The notes under the pieces are model-generated. The model had not been told where the DNA came from and did no database searches. It saw nothing but the letters and a program-made list of their open reading frames with translations. The translations under genes were made by a program, and so were the position numbers. DNA of 64,000 nucleotides, taken from the NCBI RefSeq assembly GCF_009671205.1, contig NZ_CP045309.1, forward strand, positions 1,116,001-1,180,000. The letters run 5' to 3'. Shown here in pieces: positions 32,353 to 42,263 of the stretch. Positions within the stretch are counted from its first letter, which is position 1. The number at the start of each line of letters is the position of its first letter. The DNA is from Micromonospora terminaliae (GTDB lineage Bacteria; Actinomycetota; Actinomycetes; Mycobacteriales; Micromonosporaceae).

Positions 32353-33243
32353 TCAGGTGACCGGCAGCGCCTTGGTGCCGCCGCCCTTGAGCGAGCGGGT
32401 GAGCGTGCGGTCCTCGACCCAGAGGAAGCACTGCACGCCGCGGTCGCCGTCCTGCCACTCCTCCTTGTAGGGGTGGTAGATGATCGTGCCGGCGCGGTAG
32501 ACGAGGTCGCCGTTGTTCGGCACCTTGACGTACTTCGCGATCAGCCCGCGGCAGCCCTTGTGCGCCCGCAGCGGCGTGCGCTCGAACTCGGCGTAGCTGA
32601 TGTCGGGGAAGTCGTAGACCCCCACGAACTCGGCGTGGTGCTTGGCGGTGCAGGCGACCGGCTTCATCTCCTCCACGTGGTCCTTGCGGAGCTTCGGCTC
32701 GTAGCAGCCCAGCGCCAGCGGCGAGCCGGGCTTCAGCGCGTTCCGCAGGGTGCCGCGGCGCGCGACGACGCTGCCGTCGTCCAGGCTGGCCACCTCGGAG
32801 ACGTCGCAGCGGAACCAGCGGGCTCCGCCGGTCCAGGCCGGGGCCGACGGGAAGACCACCGACAGCCGCAGCCGCCCCGAGCGCCACTCGGCGCCGACCG
32901 CCTTGTCGACCTGCTCGCCGCACTCGGCGTGGGCGGTCCGGGTGCCGGTCGAACCGGCGCGCGGGGGAGTGCCGCGCCCGGCGTCCGGGCCGGTCAGGGT
33001 GCCCACGTGCAGCGTCTCGGCGCGGTGCGTGGTGGCGCAGTCGACCGGGTTCCAGCCGCTGAGGTAGCCGATGTCCTGGACGGTGGGGTGGCAGGTGCCG
33101 GCCTGCGGAACGAACGCCACCGGGGCGGCGAGGGCGGGCCATTCGTCGGTCAGGTCGCGGTCGACGCCGGCCGGCGCCCCGCAGCCGCCGAGCGCCAGCG
33201 CGGCCGTGACACCCACGGCGACCGCCGCCCACCATCGCCGCAT
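32353..33243 (-). CDS. Septum-formation-family-like lipoprotein, copy A
   Basis: Predicted exported lipoprotein of 296 residues. The signal sequence MRRWWAAVAVGVTAALALGGC ends in the lipobox LGGC. Two Cys-containing halves follow, with HxAE motifs (DCATTHRAETLHVGTL; CTAKHHAEFVGVY) typical of the actinobacterial septum formation family. ATG 33243 is chosen because it starts the signal peptide and has GGGAGG upstream; the frame is open 27 codons further but those codons would precede the signal. Paralogous to the gene immediately upstream on the same strand. Precise role unknown. Confidence 0.75.
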   Translation of the reverse strand: MRRWWAAVAVGVTAALALGGCGAPAGVDRDLTDEWPALAAPVAFVPQAGTCHPTVQDIGYLSGWNPVDCATTHRAETLHVGTLTGPDAGRGTPPRAGSTGTRTAHAECGEQVDKAVGAEWRSGRLRLSVVFPSAPAWTGGARWFRCDVSEVASLDDGSVVARRGTLRNALKPGSPLALGCYEPKLRKDHVEEMKPVACTAKHHAEFVGVYDFPDISYAEFERTPLRAHKGCRGLIAKYVKVPNNGDLVYRAGTIIYHPYKEEWQDGDRGVQCFLWVEDRTLTRSLKGGGTKALPVT

Positions 33244-33312
33244 CGCGACCGACCTCCCCGTCGTCCCTGGTCGCCCGACCGGCGCGGAGCGCCGGGCACG
33301 CCTCGGCGGTGC

Positions 33313-33318
33313 AGCATA
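33313..33318 (-). promoter_or_regulatory. Candidate -10 box (TATGCT) for lipoprotein A
   Basis: The minus-strand sequence CGTATGCTGCAC covers 33309-33320. The identical 12-mer lies at 34285-34296 upstream of lipoprotein B, and in both cases it ends exactly 66 bases before the ATG. TATGCT matches TANNNT. No -35 consensus is visible in either copy. Confidence 0.4.
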
Positions 33319-33331
33319 CGGCACCGGGGGC

Positions 33332-34219
33332 TCAGCCGACGGGTAGTCCCGCCGGACCCGCCCCGCGTACCGAGCGGGTCAGCCTCCGGTCGTCGCTCCA
33401 CAGGAAACAGCGCACCCCCCGGTCACCCTCCTCCCACTCCCGCTGCGACGGCGGGTAGAAGATCGATCCGGCCCGGTACGGCAGGTCGGCGTTGTTCGGC
33501 ACCGCGGCGAAGGCGGCGATCAGCGCCATGCAGCGGCGGTGCACCTGCGGGGCGGCCCGGGTGAAGTCCGCCCAGCTCATGTCCCGTTCCTCGAAGACGC
33601 CCACGAACTCGGCGCGGTGCGGCTCGGTGCACAGCACCGGGGCCATGTAGTTGAGGTTCTCGCCGATCAGCTTCGGGTCGAAGCAGCGGTGCACCAGGGG
33701 GCTGTCGCCCACCATGGCGCCGCGCAGGCTGCCAGCCCGGTTGATCGGCCGGGTGTTGTCGATGCTGTCGGTCTCGGCCAGGTCGCAGCGGAACCAGCGG
33801 GCGCCGGCCACCCAGGCGGTAACCGGGGGCAGCGCGATGTTCAACGTGAGCCGGGCGGTGTGCCAGTCCCCGCCGATCACCTCCCGGGCCCGCTGGTCAC
33901 ACTCGGCGCGGGCGGTGCGCAGCGCGGGTGAGCCCGGCTCCGGCCGCGCGCCCTGGGCGGCCGGCCCGGTGAAGGTGCCGACGTGCACCGACTCGGCCAG
34001 GTGGCTGCCCGCGCAGTCGACCGTCTCGTAGGTGGCGGCCTGCACCACGGCGGTGAGCCGGGGCAGGCACGCGTCCGTGGCGGGTACGAACAGGCGCGGC
34101 GCCGGAAGTGCGGCCCAGTCGTCGGTGAGGTCCCCGTCGGCGCGGTGCGGCGGGACACAGCCGGTCAGGGCCACCGTCGCCGTGCCGGCCAGCGCCAGCG
34201 CCAGGAGCCACCGTCGCAT
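33332..34219 (-). CDS. Septum-formation-family-like lipoprotein, copy B
   Basis: Predicted lipoprotein of 295 residues with signal MRRWLLALALAGTATVALTGC and lipobox LTGC. It aligns along its length with copy A: DLTDDWAALPAPRLFVP, DCAGSHLAESVHVGTFTGP, WVAGARWFRCDLAE, CTEPHRAEFVGVFEERD, PNNADLPYRAGSIFYPPS, GVRCFLWSDDRRLTRS. It keeps the same cysteines, probably disulfide-forming outside the membrane. The pair most likely arose by tandem duplication. An envelope or septum role is a family-based guess. Confidence 0.75.
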   Translation of the reverse strand: MRRWLLALALAGTATVALTGCVPPHRADGDLTDDWAALPAPRLFVPATDACLPRLTAVVQAATYETVDCAGSHLAESVHVGTFTGPAAQGARPEPGSPALRTARAECDQRAREVIGGDWHTARLTLNIALPPVTAWVAGARWFRCDLAETDSIDNTRPINRAGSLRGAMVGDSPLVHRCFDPKLIGENLNYMAPVLCTEPHRAEFVGVFEERDMSWADFTRAAPQVHRRCMALIAAFAAVPNNADLPYRAGSIFYPPSQREWEEGDRGVRCFLWSDDRRLTRSVRGAGPAGLPVG

Positions 34220-34288
34220 CGTCCGCCCTTCCCGGGAGATGACAGCCGGTCGCCGCGGCCGTGCGGTGTTCCCCGCGGCCGGGCGTGC

Positions 34289-34294
34289 AGCATA
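34289..34294 (-). promoter_or_regulatory. Candidate -10 box (TATGCT) for lipoprotein B
   Basis: Same 12-mer context (CGTATGCTGCAC, 34285-34296 minus) and same 66-base distance to the start codon as for copy A. This suggests that the promoter was duplicated together with the gene. Confidence 0.4.
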
Positions 34295-34465
34295 CGTGAC
34301 AGTCCCTGTAGGAGTTTCGCCCTGTTTCGATCGATCGGCCAGTCACGGATGCCTATTCGTGCCGACTTTCCGTGCCGGACCGCCCGATTCTGCACCGCGG
34401 GTCACGGCCGGGTCACAGCGGGCTGCCGGCGGAGCCGCGCTGCCGACGGCGGGTGACCGCCTTCG

Positions 34466-34471
34466 TACACT
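34466..34471 (+). promoter_or_regulatory. Candidate -10 box (TACACT) for leaderless rpe
   Basis: TACACT ends six bases before the rpe GTG at 34478, the spacing of a leaderless transcript. A weak CCGACG lies 17 bases upstream at the -35 position. No Shine-Dalgarno is evident before rpe, which agrees with this reading. Confidence 0.4.
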
Positions 34472-34477
34472 GGCCCG

Positions 34478-35158
34478 GTGACCGTACCGCCGCTGATCGT
34501 CGCGCCCAGCATCCTGGCCGCCGACTTCGCCCGCCTCGCCGACGAGGTCCGCGCCGTCGAGCACGCCGCGGACTGGTTGCACGTGGACGTCATGGACAAC
34601 CACTTCGTGCCCAACCTGACCATCGGGCTGCCGGTGGTGCAGAGCCTGCGCGCGGCGACCCAGCTGCCCTTCGACGTGCACCTCATGATCGAGGACCCGC
34701 GCCGGTGGGCGCCCGGATACGCCGATGCCGGGGCGTACAACGTGACGTTCCACGCCGAGGCGTGCGACGACCCGGTGGCCCTGGCCAAGGACCTCCGCTC
34801 GGCCGGGGCGAAGGCGGGGCTGGCGATCGACCGGGACACCCCGATCGAGCCGTACCTGGAGCTGCTGCCGAGCTTCGACACGCTGCTGATCATGACGATC
34901 AAGGCCGGCTTCGGCGGCCAGCGGTTCATCCCGCAGTTGCTCGACAAGGTGCGCACCGCCCGGCGGCACGTCGCGAGCGGCCACCTGGAGCTGCGCATCG
35001 AGGTCGACGGCGGGATCGCGGCGGACACCATCGAGCAGGCCGCCGCGGCCGGCGCCGACGCCTTCGTGGCCGGCACCGCGGTCTACGGCGCCGACGACCC
35101 GGCCGAGGCGGTCCGCCGGCTGCGCGGGCTGGCGGAACGCGCGGCGACCGGGGCCTGA
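34478..35158 (+). CDS. rpe: Ribulose-phosphate 3-epimerase
   Basis: Interconverts ribulose 5-phosphate and xylulose 5-phosphate. The 226-residue TIM barrel begins [17 protein letters not shown]. It has metal ligands in [14 protein letters not shown] and DVHLMIEDP, the loop GFGGQRF and the phosphate site EVDGGI ... [10 protein letters not shown]. Ribulose 5-phosphate is also a riboflavin precursor, which may explain its place just before the rib operon. GTG 34478 is the start; an in-frame extension upstream is not conserved. Confidence 0.95.
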   Translation: MTVPPLIVAPSILAADFARLADEVRAVEHAADWLHVDVMDNHFVPNLTIGLPVVQSLRAATQLPFDVHLMIEDPRRWAPGYADAGAYNVTFHAEACDDPVALAKDLRSAGAKAGLAIDRDTPIEPYLELLPSFDTLLIMTIKAGFGGQRFIPQLLDKVRTARRHVASGHLELRIEVDGGIAADTIEQAAAAGADAFVAGTAVYGADDPAEAVRRLRGLAERAATGA

Positions 35159-35159
35159 G

Positions 35160-36116
35160 ATGGACCCGGCCGGCGACCGACCCGACGTGATCCTGGTCGT
35201 CGACGACGACGAGGACATCGCCCGCTTCGTCGAGTTCAACCTGCGGCTGCACGGGTTCGAGGTGCTGCACGCCGGCGACGGCCAGGAAGCCCTCGAGGTC
35301 ATCGAGCGGCACCGGCCGGACCTGGCCGTGGTCGACCTCATGATGCCGCGGATCGACGGCCTGGAACTGACCCGCCGGCTGCGCGCCGACCCGATGACCT
35401 CGGCCCTGCCGGTGATCATGCTGACCGCCAAGGGCATGACCTCCGACAAGGTCAACGGCCTCAGCGCGGGCGCGGACGACTACCTCGTCAAGCCCTTCGA
35501 CACCGCCGAGCTGGTCGCCCGGGTCAGCTCCACGCTGCGCCGCAACAAGGAGTTCCGGGAGGTCTCGCCGCTGACCGGGCTGCCCGGCAACAGCCGGATC
35601 CGGCGGGAGATCAGCGACCGGGTGCGCAGCGGCGTCGACTACGCCGTCGGCTACATCGACATCGACCGGTTCAAGAGCGTCAACGACCGCTACGGCTTCG
35701 TCTGCGGCGACGAGTTCATCTCGGCGCTGGCCCGCAGCCTGCACCGCGCGGTGGTCTCGATCGGCCTGCCGCCGGCCTTCCTCGGCCACGTCGGCGGCGA
35801 CGACTTCGTCATCGTCTGCACCCCGTCCCAGGTCCGGCCGCTGACCAGCCGGGCCGTGGTCGACTTCGAGAAGGCCGCCGACGCCCTCTACGACGCGACC
35901 GACCGGGAGCGCGGCTTCGTCGAGCTGAAGGACCGGCGGGGGAACATCCGCCGGGCCGCCCTGGTCACCCTGTCCATCGGCGTCTCCCTGTCCGACTCCG
36001 GCAAACGGTTCACCGATCCCCTGGAGGCGATCGCCGTCGCCTCCGAGATGAAGACGGTCGCCAAGAGCCAGCCCGGGTCATACGTCGCGGTCGACCGCCG
36101 CCGGGGCGTGACGTGA
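35160..36116 (+). CDS. REC-GGDEF response regulator (putative diguanylate cyclase)
   Basis: The 318-residue protein has a receiver domain (about 8-125) with Asp15-17, phospho-acceptor Asp59 (VVDLMMPRIDG), Thr89 and Lys111. A GGDEF-type domain (about 135-315) follows, with DIDRFKSVNDRYGF. The signature is Gly212-Gly-Asp-Asp-Phe216, GGDDF rather than GGDEF, so cyclase activity is probable but not certain. No RxxD inhibitory site precedes it. No partner kinase is nearby. It starts 2 bases after rpe. c-di-GMP made here could act on BldD, encoded at 5791-6279. Confidence 0.85.
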   Translation: MDPAGDRPDVILVVDDDEDIARFVEFNLRLHGFEVLHAGDGQEALEVIERHRPDLAVVDLMMPRIDGLELTRRLRADPMTSALPVIMLTAKGMTSDKVNGLSAGADDYLVKPFDTAELVARVSSTLRRNKEFREVSPLTGLPGNSRIRREISDRVRSGVDYAVGYIDIDRFKSVNDRYGFVCGDEFISALARSLHRAVVSIGLPPAFLGHVGGDDFVIVCTPSQVRPLTSRAVVDFEKAADALYDATDRERGFVELKDRRGNIRRAALVTLSIGVSLSDSGKRFTDPLEAIAVASEMKTVAKSQPGSYVAVDRRRGVT

Positions 36117-36202
36117 CGATCCGGCCCCGCTGTGAAGTAGCTCGCCTCTGTGGCGCGGGGCCCCGCCCGGCGTGTAAGACTTCCGGTGTACCCACCACGC
36201 GC

Positions 36203-36368
36203 TGGCGGGGCTCGGTGAAATTCCGAACCGGCGGTGATCCACGGTCCGACCGTGGTAAGCCCGCGACCCGGACGGCTTCGGCCGGACGGTGGACCTGGTG
36301 AGAATCCGGGGCCGACGGTTGGGGTGCGGCTCGTCCGCCCCCAGACAGTCCGGATGGGAGACAGCGCG
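36203..36368 (+). ncRNA. FMN riboswitch (RFN element)
   Basis: The sequence follows the RFN consensus closely: GGGGCTCGGTGAAATTCCG and ACCGGCGGTGA (36207-36237), TAAGCCCGCGA (36256-36266), GGTGAGAATCC and GGGGCCGACGG (36297-36318), AGTCCGGATGGGAGA (36347-36361). It lies about 170 bases before ribD on the same strand. A GCCGCG/CGCGGC hairpin (36458-36473) between aptamer and ribD may belong to the expression platform. FMN binding is expected to reduce expression of the rib operon. Confidence 0.93.
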
Positions 36369-36538
36369 CGGACGGGGAGGGCCCTGCCGGGCGCTGAGCA
36401 CCCTCAGCCGCCGCGTGGGCTCCCCGGGGTCGGCTGTGCCGTCCCCGGACCTCCGCCGCCGCGTGTCCGCGGCACCCGTGCCGCACCGCTCCCAGGCCCG
36501 CCCGCGCGCGACCGGCGAGCGAGAGGGCAGGGCAGGCG

Positions 36539-37600
36539 ATGGCGAGCGTCTCCGTGGACGAGGCGATGCGTCGCGCGATCGCGCTGGCCGCCCGCGGCCT
36601 CGGCGCGACCAGCCCCAACCCGGTCGTCGGCTGCGTCCTGCTGGACGCCGACGGCGAGGTCGCCGGCGAGGGCTTCCACGCGTACGCGGGCGGACCGCAC
36701 GCCGAGATCGTCGCGCTGGCGCAGGCCGGCAAGCGCGCCCGGGGCGGCACCGCCGTGGTCACCCTGGAACCCTGCGACCACACCGGCCGCACCGGCCCCT
36801 GCAGCCACGCGCTCATCGCGGCCGGCGTCGGCCGCGTGGTGGTCGCCGTCCCGGACCCCAACCCGGTCGCCTCCGGCGGCGCGGCCACCCTGCGCGCCGC
36901 CGGCATCCAGGTCGAGCTCGGCGTACGCGCCGAGGAGGCCGAGGCCGGCAACGTCGCCTGGCTCACCTCGATGCGCCGCGGCTGGCCGTACCTGATCTGG
37001 AAGTACGCGGCCACCCTCGACGGGCGCTCCGCGGCAGCCGACGGCACCAGCATGTGGATCACCTCGGAAGCGGCCCGGATCGACGTGCACGCCCTGCGCG
37101 GCACCGTCGACGCGGTGATCGCCGGGGTGGGCACGGTGCTGGCCGACGATCCCCGGCTCACCGCCCGCAACCTGCGCGACGGCACCCTGGCCATCCGGCA
37201 GCCGCTGCGGGTGGTGGTGGACAGCTCGGGGCGTACCCCGGCGCAGGCCCGGGTCCGCGACGGCGCCGCCCGGACCTGGGTGGCCACCGCCGCGGAGGTC
37301 GGCGCGGGCCCGGACGGCCGGGTCGACCTCGCGGCCCTGCTCGCGGAGCTGCACCACCGCGGCGTGCGGGCCGCGCTGCTGGAGGGCGGCCCCACCCTGG
37401 CCGGGGCGTTCCTCGCCGCCGGCCTCGTCGACAAGATCGTCGGGTACGTCGCGCCGAAGCTGCTCGGCGCCGGCCCGACCGCGTTGCTGGACGCCGGCGT
37501 GACGACCATCGCCGACGCCATCGACCTGGAGCTCACCGACGTTACGCAGGTCGGTCCCGACCTGCGGATCACCGCGCTGCCCCGGAAGAGGGAGGCCTGA
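36539..37600 (+). CDS. ribD: Bifunctional pyrimidine deaminase / reductase RibD
   Basis: Deaminates and then reduces the pyrimidine product of GTP cyclohydrolase II. In the 353-residue fusion the deaminase domain (1 to about 145) has zinc ligands His54, Cys79 and Cys88 with catalytic Glu56 (HAE, PCDHTGRTGPC). The reductase domain (about 150-350) has KYAATLDGRSAAADGTSMWIT and GGPTLAGAFL. ATG 36539 follows GAGGGCAGGGCAGG. First gene under the FMN riboswitch. Confidence 0.95.
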   Translation: MASVSVDEAMRRAIALAARGLGATSPNPVVGCVLLDADGEVAGEGFHAYAGGPHAEIVALAQAGKRARGGTAVVTLEPCDHTGRTGPCSHALIAAGVGRVVVAVPDPNPVASGGAATLRAAGIQVELGVRAEEAEAGNVAWLTSMRRGWPYLIWKYAATLDGRSAAADGTSMWITSEAARIDVHALRGTVDAVIAGVGTVLADDPRLTARNLRDGTLAIRQPLRVVVDSSGRTPAQARVRDGAARTWVATAAEVGAGPDGRVDLAALLAELHHRGVRAALLEGGPTLAGAFLAAGLVDKIVGYVAPKLLGAGPTALLDAGVTTIADAIDLELTDVTQVGPDLRITALPRKREA

Positions 37601-37601
37601 C

Positions 37602-38213
37602 ATGTTCACCGGCATCGTCGAGGAACTGGGCGAGATCGTCCGGACCACGGAGACCGGGGGTGACTCGGCGCTGGTCGCGGTCCGCGGCCCGCTGGTCACC
37701 TCGGACGCCCGGCACGGCGACTCCATCGCGGTCAACGGGGTCTGTCTCACCGTGGTCGACGTCGACAGCGGGACCTTCACGGCCGATGTGATGGGGGAGA
37801 CGCTGCGGCGCACCGCGCTCGGCGCGCTGCGCCCCGGCGACCCCGTCAACCTGGAGCGGGCCGCCGCGCTGAACAGCCGCCTCGGCGGCCACCTGGTGCA
37901 GGGGCACGTCGACGGGGTCGGCGAGGTGCTGTCCCGGGAGCCGGCCGCCCAGTGGGAGACGGTCCGGTTCCGGCTTCCCGGCGGGCTGGCCCGGTACGTG
38001 GTGGAGAAGGGCTCGATCACCGTCGACGGCATCTCGCTGACCGTCGCGGAGGTCGGCGACGACTGGTTCTCCGTCGGCCTGATCCCCACCACCCTCAAGC
38101 TCACCACCCTCGGCGCCAAGGGCGTCGGCGACCCGGTGAACCTCGAGGTGGACGTGCTGGCCAAGTACGTCGAGCGGCTGCTCGGCGACCGCGTGGGCGG
38201 AGGCGACCGGTGA
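37602..38213 (+). CDS. ribE: Riboflavin synthase alpha chain
   Basis: Dismutates two 6,7-dimethyl-8-ribityllumazines to riboflavin. The 203-residue protein consists of two similar lumazine-binding repeats: [12 protein letters not shown] with [13 protein letters not shown], and [16 protein letters not shown] with [10 protein letters not shown]. It starts 2 bases after ribD and its stop overlaps the pnuC-like gene by four bases. Confidence 0.95.
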   Translation: MFTGIVEELGEIVRTTETGGDSALVAVRGPLVTSDARHGDSIAVNGVCLTVVDVDSGTFTADVMGETLRRTALGALRPGDPVNLERAAALNSRLGGHLVQGHVDGVGEVLSREPAAQWETVRFRLPGGLARYVVEKGSITVDGISLTVAEVGDDWFSVGLIPTTLKLTTLGAKGVGDPVNLEVDVLAKYVERLLGDRVGGGDR

Positions 38214-38904
38214 CCGGCCCGCTCGGCTGGCTGCTCGACGCCCAGGTGCACGTGGCCGGCTCGCCGGTGCTGGTCCGGGAGATCGTCGGCAACGTCTTCG
38301 GCCTCGCCTCGGCGCTGCTCGGGCTGCGCCGGGTGGTCTGGGCCTGGCCGGTCGGCATGATCGGCAACGCGCTGCTGTTCACCGTCTTCCTCGGCGGGGT
38401 GTTCGCCACCCCCCAGGCGCACGACCTCTACGGCCAGGCCGGCCGGCAGGTCTTCTTCTTCGCCGTCAGCGTCTACGGCTGGTGGCGCTGGTCGCGCAAC
38501 CGCCGCTCCGGCGGCGGGGAGCAGCCGGCGGTCGTCCCGCGCTGGGCCACCTGGCGGGAGCGGCTCGGCCTGCTCGCCGCCGCGGCGGTCGGCACCGCGG
38601 CCGCGTACCCGGTGCTGGCCGTGCTGGGCTCCTGGGGGCCGCTGCCGGACGCCTGGATCCTCGTCGGCAGCCTCCTCGCCACCTATGGCATGGCCCGGGG
38701 CTGGGTGGAGTTCTGGCTGATCTGGATCGCCGTCGACGCCGTCGGCGTGCCGCTGCTGCTCCAGGGCGGGTTCTACCCGTCGGCCGCCATGTACCTGGTC
38801 TACGGCGGGTTCTGCGCCGCCGGCCTGTACGCCTGGTGGCGGACCTCCCGCGCCACCCCGCCCGCCCGCACCCCGATCCCGCCGACGTACTCGGAGGCCG
38901 TGGC

Positions 38905-38908
<4 letters not shown>
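38210..38908 (+). CDS. ribM: PnuC family transporter, probably riboflavin importer RibM
   Basis: Membrane protein of 232 residues with about six to seven hydrophobic segments and the PnuC-type core ([37 protein letters not shown]). PnuC proteins carry vitamins by facilitated diffusion. Members inside FMN-riboswitch operons (RibM) carry riboflavin, so the operon position decides the call. GTG 38210 overlaps the ribE stop; its own stop overlaps ribBA (ATGA). Nicotinamide riboside transport is the alternative, but no NAD gene is near. Confidence 0.8.
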
Positions 38909-40170
<1,262 letters not shown>

Positions 40171-40172
40171 AC

Positions 40173-40670
40173 ATGGCGGGATTCGGCGAACCGGGCGTGG
40201 CCGCGGTGGACGCCGGCGGGCTGACCGTCGGCATCGTGGCGGCGCGCTGGCACGGCGACCTCACCGACCACATGGTCGACCGGGCGGTGGCCGCCGCCGA
40301 GGCGAGCGGCGCGCGGGCGGTCGTGGCCCGGGTGGCCGGCTCGGTCGAGCTGCCCGTGGTGGCCCAGGCCATGGCCCGCCGGTACGACGTGGTGGTCGCG
40401 CTCGGCGTGGTGGTGCGGGGCGCCACCGCGCACTTCGACTACGTGTGCCAGTCGGTCACCGAGGGGCTGACCCGGGTGGCGCTGGACGAGGGCAAGCCGG
40501 TGGCGCACGGGGTGCTCACCGTGGAGACCATCGAGCAGGCCCGGGACCGGGCGGGGCTGCCCGGCTCGGCGGAGGACAAGGGCTGGGCGGCCACGGTGGC
40601 GGCGCTGGACGCCGCGCTGGCCATCCGCGGCCTCGACGCCACCAGCGGCCACCGGGTCGGCTTCGCCTGA
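40173..40670 (+). CDS. ribH: 6,7-dimethyl-8-ribityllumazine synthase
   Basis: Condenses the RibD product with DHBP and forms a large oligomeric shell. The 165-residue protein has ARWHGDLTDHMVDRA, VAGSVELPVVAQAMA, the active-site stretch VVRGATAHFDYVCQ and GVLTVETIEQARDRAG. ATG 40173 lies 2 bases after ribBA. Last gene of the rib operon. Confidence 0.95.
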   Translation: MAGFGEPGVAAVDAGGLTVGIVAARWHGDLTDHMVDRAVAAAEASGARAVVARVAGSVELPVVAQAMARRYDVVVALGVVVRGATAHFDYVCQSVTEGLTRVALDEGKPVAHGVLTVETIEQARDRAGLPGSAEDKGWAATVAALDAALAIRGLDATSGHRVGFA

Positions 40671-41110
40671 TCCGGCCGCCCGCTGCCCGGCTTGGCCCCG
40701 CCGGCCCGGACACGGGTCCTGGATCTCCCGGGCGATCGGCACGTGGATGGTGCCGACTTCTCCCCGCCTGTCGAGCTGATGTCACCAACGACTCACCGCG
40801 ACAGGGCCGGTCGGCCCACGAGTACCCGGCCGGCACGGCCGTCGGGAGGCCTGCGCCGCGTCCTGGTGAGTCGTTTCCGACGTCAGCTCGACAGGCGCCC
40901 ACGAGCTACCGCCGGCTGCCGGAGGCCCGCCCCTGCTCCCCGGCCCCGCCAGGTCGCCGGGCGAGCCCGGCCTCCGATGGGCGGTGACGGCCCCGACAGC
41001 GTCGAGCATGCGCAGCCGGAGCGGGTGCGCGAAGGCGCGCAGGGGCCCACGATGTGGTCGGCCGACCCGGGGGGAGGCGTCACCCGGGGCGGCTGGAAGA
41101 ATCGCCTTCC
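40671..41110. other. Intergenic region between ribH and hisE with a long palindromic element
   Basis: This is a 440-base stretch with no supportable gene. It is dominated by the imperfect 38-base inverted repeat listed separately (40765-40897). Short apparent ORFs on both strands read through its arms and give mirrored peptides (CRADV.NDSP), as expected from an inverted repeat. The last 100 bases before hisE are GC-rich with no clear -35/-10 pair. Confidence 0.6.
40765..40897. repeat. Long imperfect inverted repeat (38-base arms, 6 mismatches)
   Basis: Arm 40765-40802 pairs with arm 40860-40897. The first 15 bases (CGCCTGTCGAGCTGA) and the later AACGACTCACC match exactly; 32 of 38 positions pair. 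The 57-base interior is GC-rich. As RNA it would make a very stable hairpin. It resembles a non-autonomous palindromic intergenic element; no target duplication is recognisable. Confidence 0.75.
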
Positions 41111-41374
41111 GTGAAGACGTTCGAGGAGTTGTTCGCCGAGCTGCAGGCCAAGGCCGCCGCCGGCGCCCCGGGCTCGGGCACGGTCGCCGCCCTGGAGAAG
41201 GGTGTGCACTTCATCGGCAAGAAGGTCGTCGAGGAGGCGGCCGAGTCGTGGATGGCGGCCGAGCACGAGGGCCCGGAGCGGGCCGCGGAGGAGATCTCCC
41301 AGCTGCTCTACCAGACCCAGGTGCTGATGCTGGCCACCGGTCTCGAGCTGAAGGACGTCTACCGACATCTCTGA
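41111..41374 (+). CDS. hisE: Phosphoribosyl-ATP pyrophosphatase
   Basis: Hydrolyses PR-ATP to PR-AMP, second step of histidine synthesis. The 87-residue helical MazG-like protein has the HisE core [38 protein letters not shown], with Glu-rich Mg-binding helices. GTG 41111 gives [11 protein letters not shown]; an upstream in-frame region is unconserved. It is followed 43 bases later by hisG, the enzyme of the preceding step. Confidence 0.95.
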   Translation: MKTFEELFAELQAKAAAGAPGSGTVAALEKGVHFIGKKVVEEAAESWMAAEHEGPERAAEEISQLLYQTQVLMLATGLELKDVYRHL

Positions 41375-41417
41375 GTGCCCCGTCCGCTGATCACCTGATC
41401 GATCGAAGGAGCACTCC

Positions 41418-42263
41418 ATGCTGCGTGTCGCCGTACCCAACAAGGGCGCCCTGGCCGAGTCGGCCGCCGGGATGCTGCGCGAGGCGGGCTACCGCCAGCG
41501 CACCGACCCGAAGGACCTGGTCTGCCGGGACGAGCCCAACGACATCGAATTCTTCTACCTGCGCCCCAAGGACATCGCCACCTACGTCGGCTCCGGCGAC
41601 CTGGACGTCGGCATCACCGGGCGGGACCTGCTGGTCGACTCGGGCGCGCCGGCCGAGGAGGTCGTCGACCTCACCTTCGGCCGGGCCACCTTCCGGTTCG
41701 CCGCCCGCCCCGACGACGTGGACTCGGTGCAGCAGCTCGGCGGGCGCCGGATCGCCACGGCGTACCCGGGGCTGGTCGAGCGGCACCTGGCCGACCTGGG
41801 CGTGAAGGCCGAGGTCATCCGGCTGGACGGCGCGGTGGAGAACGCCATCCGGCTCGGCGTGGCCGACGTGGTCGCCGACGTGGTGGAGACCGGCGCGACG
41901 CTGCGCCAGGCCGGTCTCGTGGTCTTCGGCGAGCCGCTGCTGCGCTCCTCGGCGGTGCTGGTCCGCCGGGCCGGCGCGCCCAGTGGCTCCCAGCAGGAGC
42001 AGCTGCTGCGCCGGCTGCACGGCGTGCTGGTGGCCCGCCGCTACGTGATGCTCGCCTACGACGTGCCGGCCGGCCTGCTGGACCGGGCCAGCTCGCTCAC
42101 CCCGGGCATCGAGTCGCCGACCGTCTCCCCGCTGCACCGCGAGGGCTGGGTGGCCGTGCAGGCCATGGTGCTCCGCGACGACGTCCACCGGATCATGGAC
42201 GAGCTGTACGAGCTGGGCGCGCGGGCCATCCTGGTCACCAACATCCACGCCTGTCGCCTGTGA
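41418..42263 (+). CDS. hisG: ATP phosphoribosyltransferase, long form
   Basis: Joins ATP and PRPP, the first and feedback-regulated step of histidine synthesis. The 281-residue protein has the catalytic bilobal core (MLRVAVPNKGAL, GSGDLDVGITGRDLL, DVVADVVETGATLRQAGL). A C-terminal ACT-like domain (about 210-281, ESPTVSPLHREGWVAVQAMV ... ILVTNIHACRL) confers histidine inhibition in the long form. GAAGGAG precedes ATG 41418. Overlaps the following membrane-protein gene by four bases. Confidence 0.95.
   Translation: MLRVAVPNKGALAESAAGMLREAGYRQRTDPKDLVCRDEPNDIEFFYLRPKDIATYVGSGDLDVGITGRDLLVDSGAPAEEVVDLTFGRATFRFAARPDDVDSVQQLGGRRIATAYPGLVERHLADLGVKAEVIRLDGAVENAIRLGVADVVADVVETGATLRQAGLVVFGEPLLRSSAVLVRRAGAPSGSQQEQLLRRLHGVLVARRYVMLAYDVPAGLLDRASSLTPGIESPTVSPLHREGWVAVQAMVLRDDVHRIMDELYELGARAILVTNIHACRL

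Noticed and set aside
40445..40987. Short ORFs on both strands in the ribH-hisE spacer
   Set aside because: Their similar peptides on opposite strands come from the inverted repeat arms, not from coding constraint.
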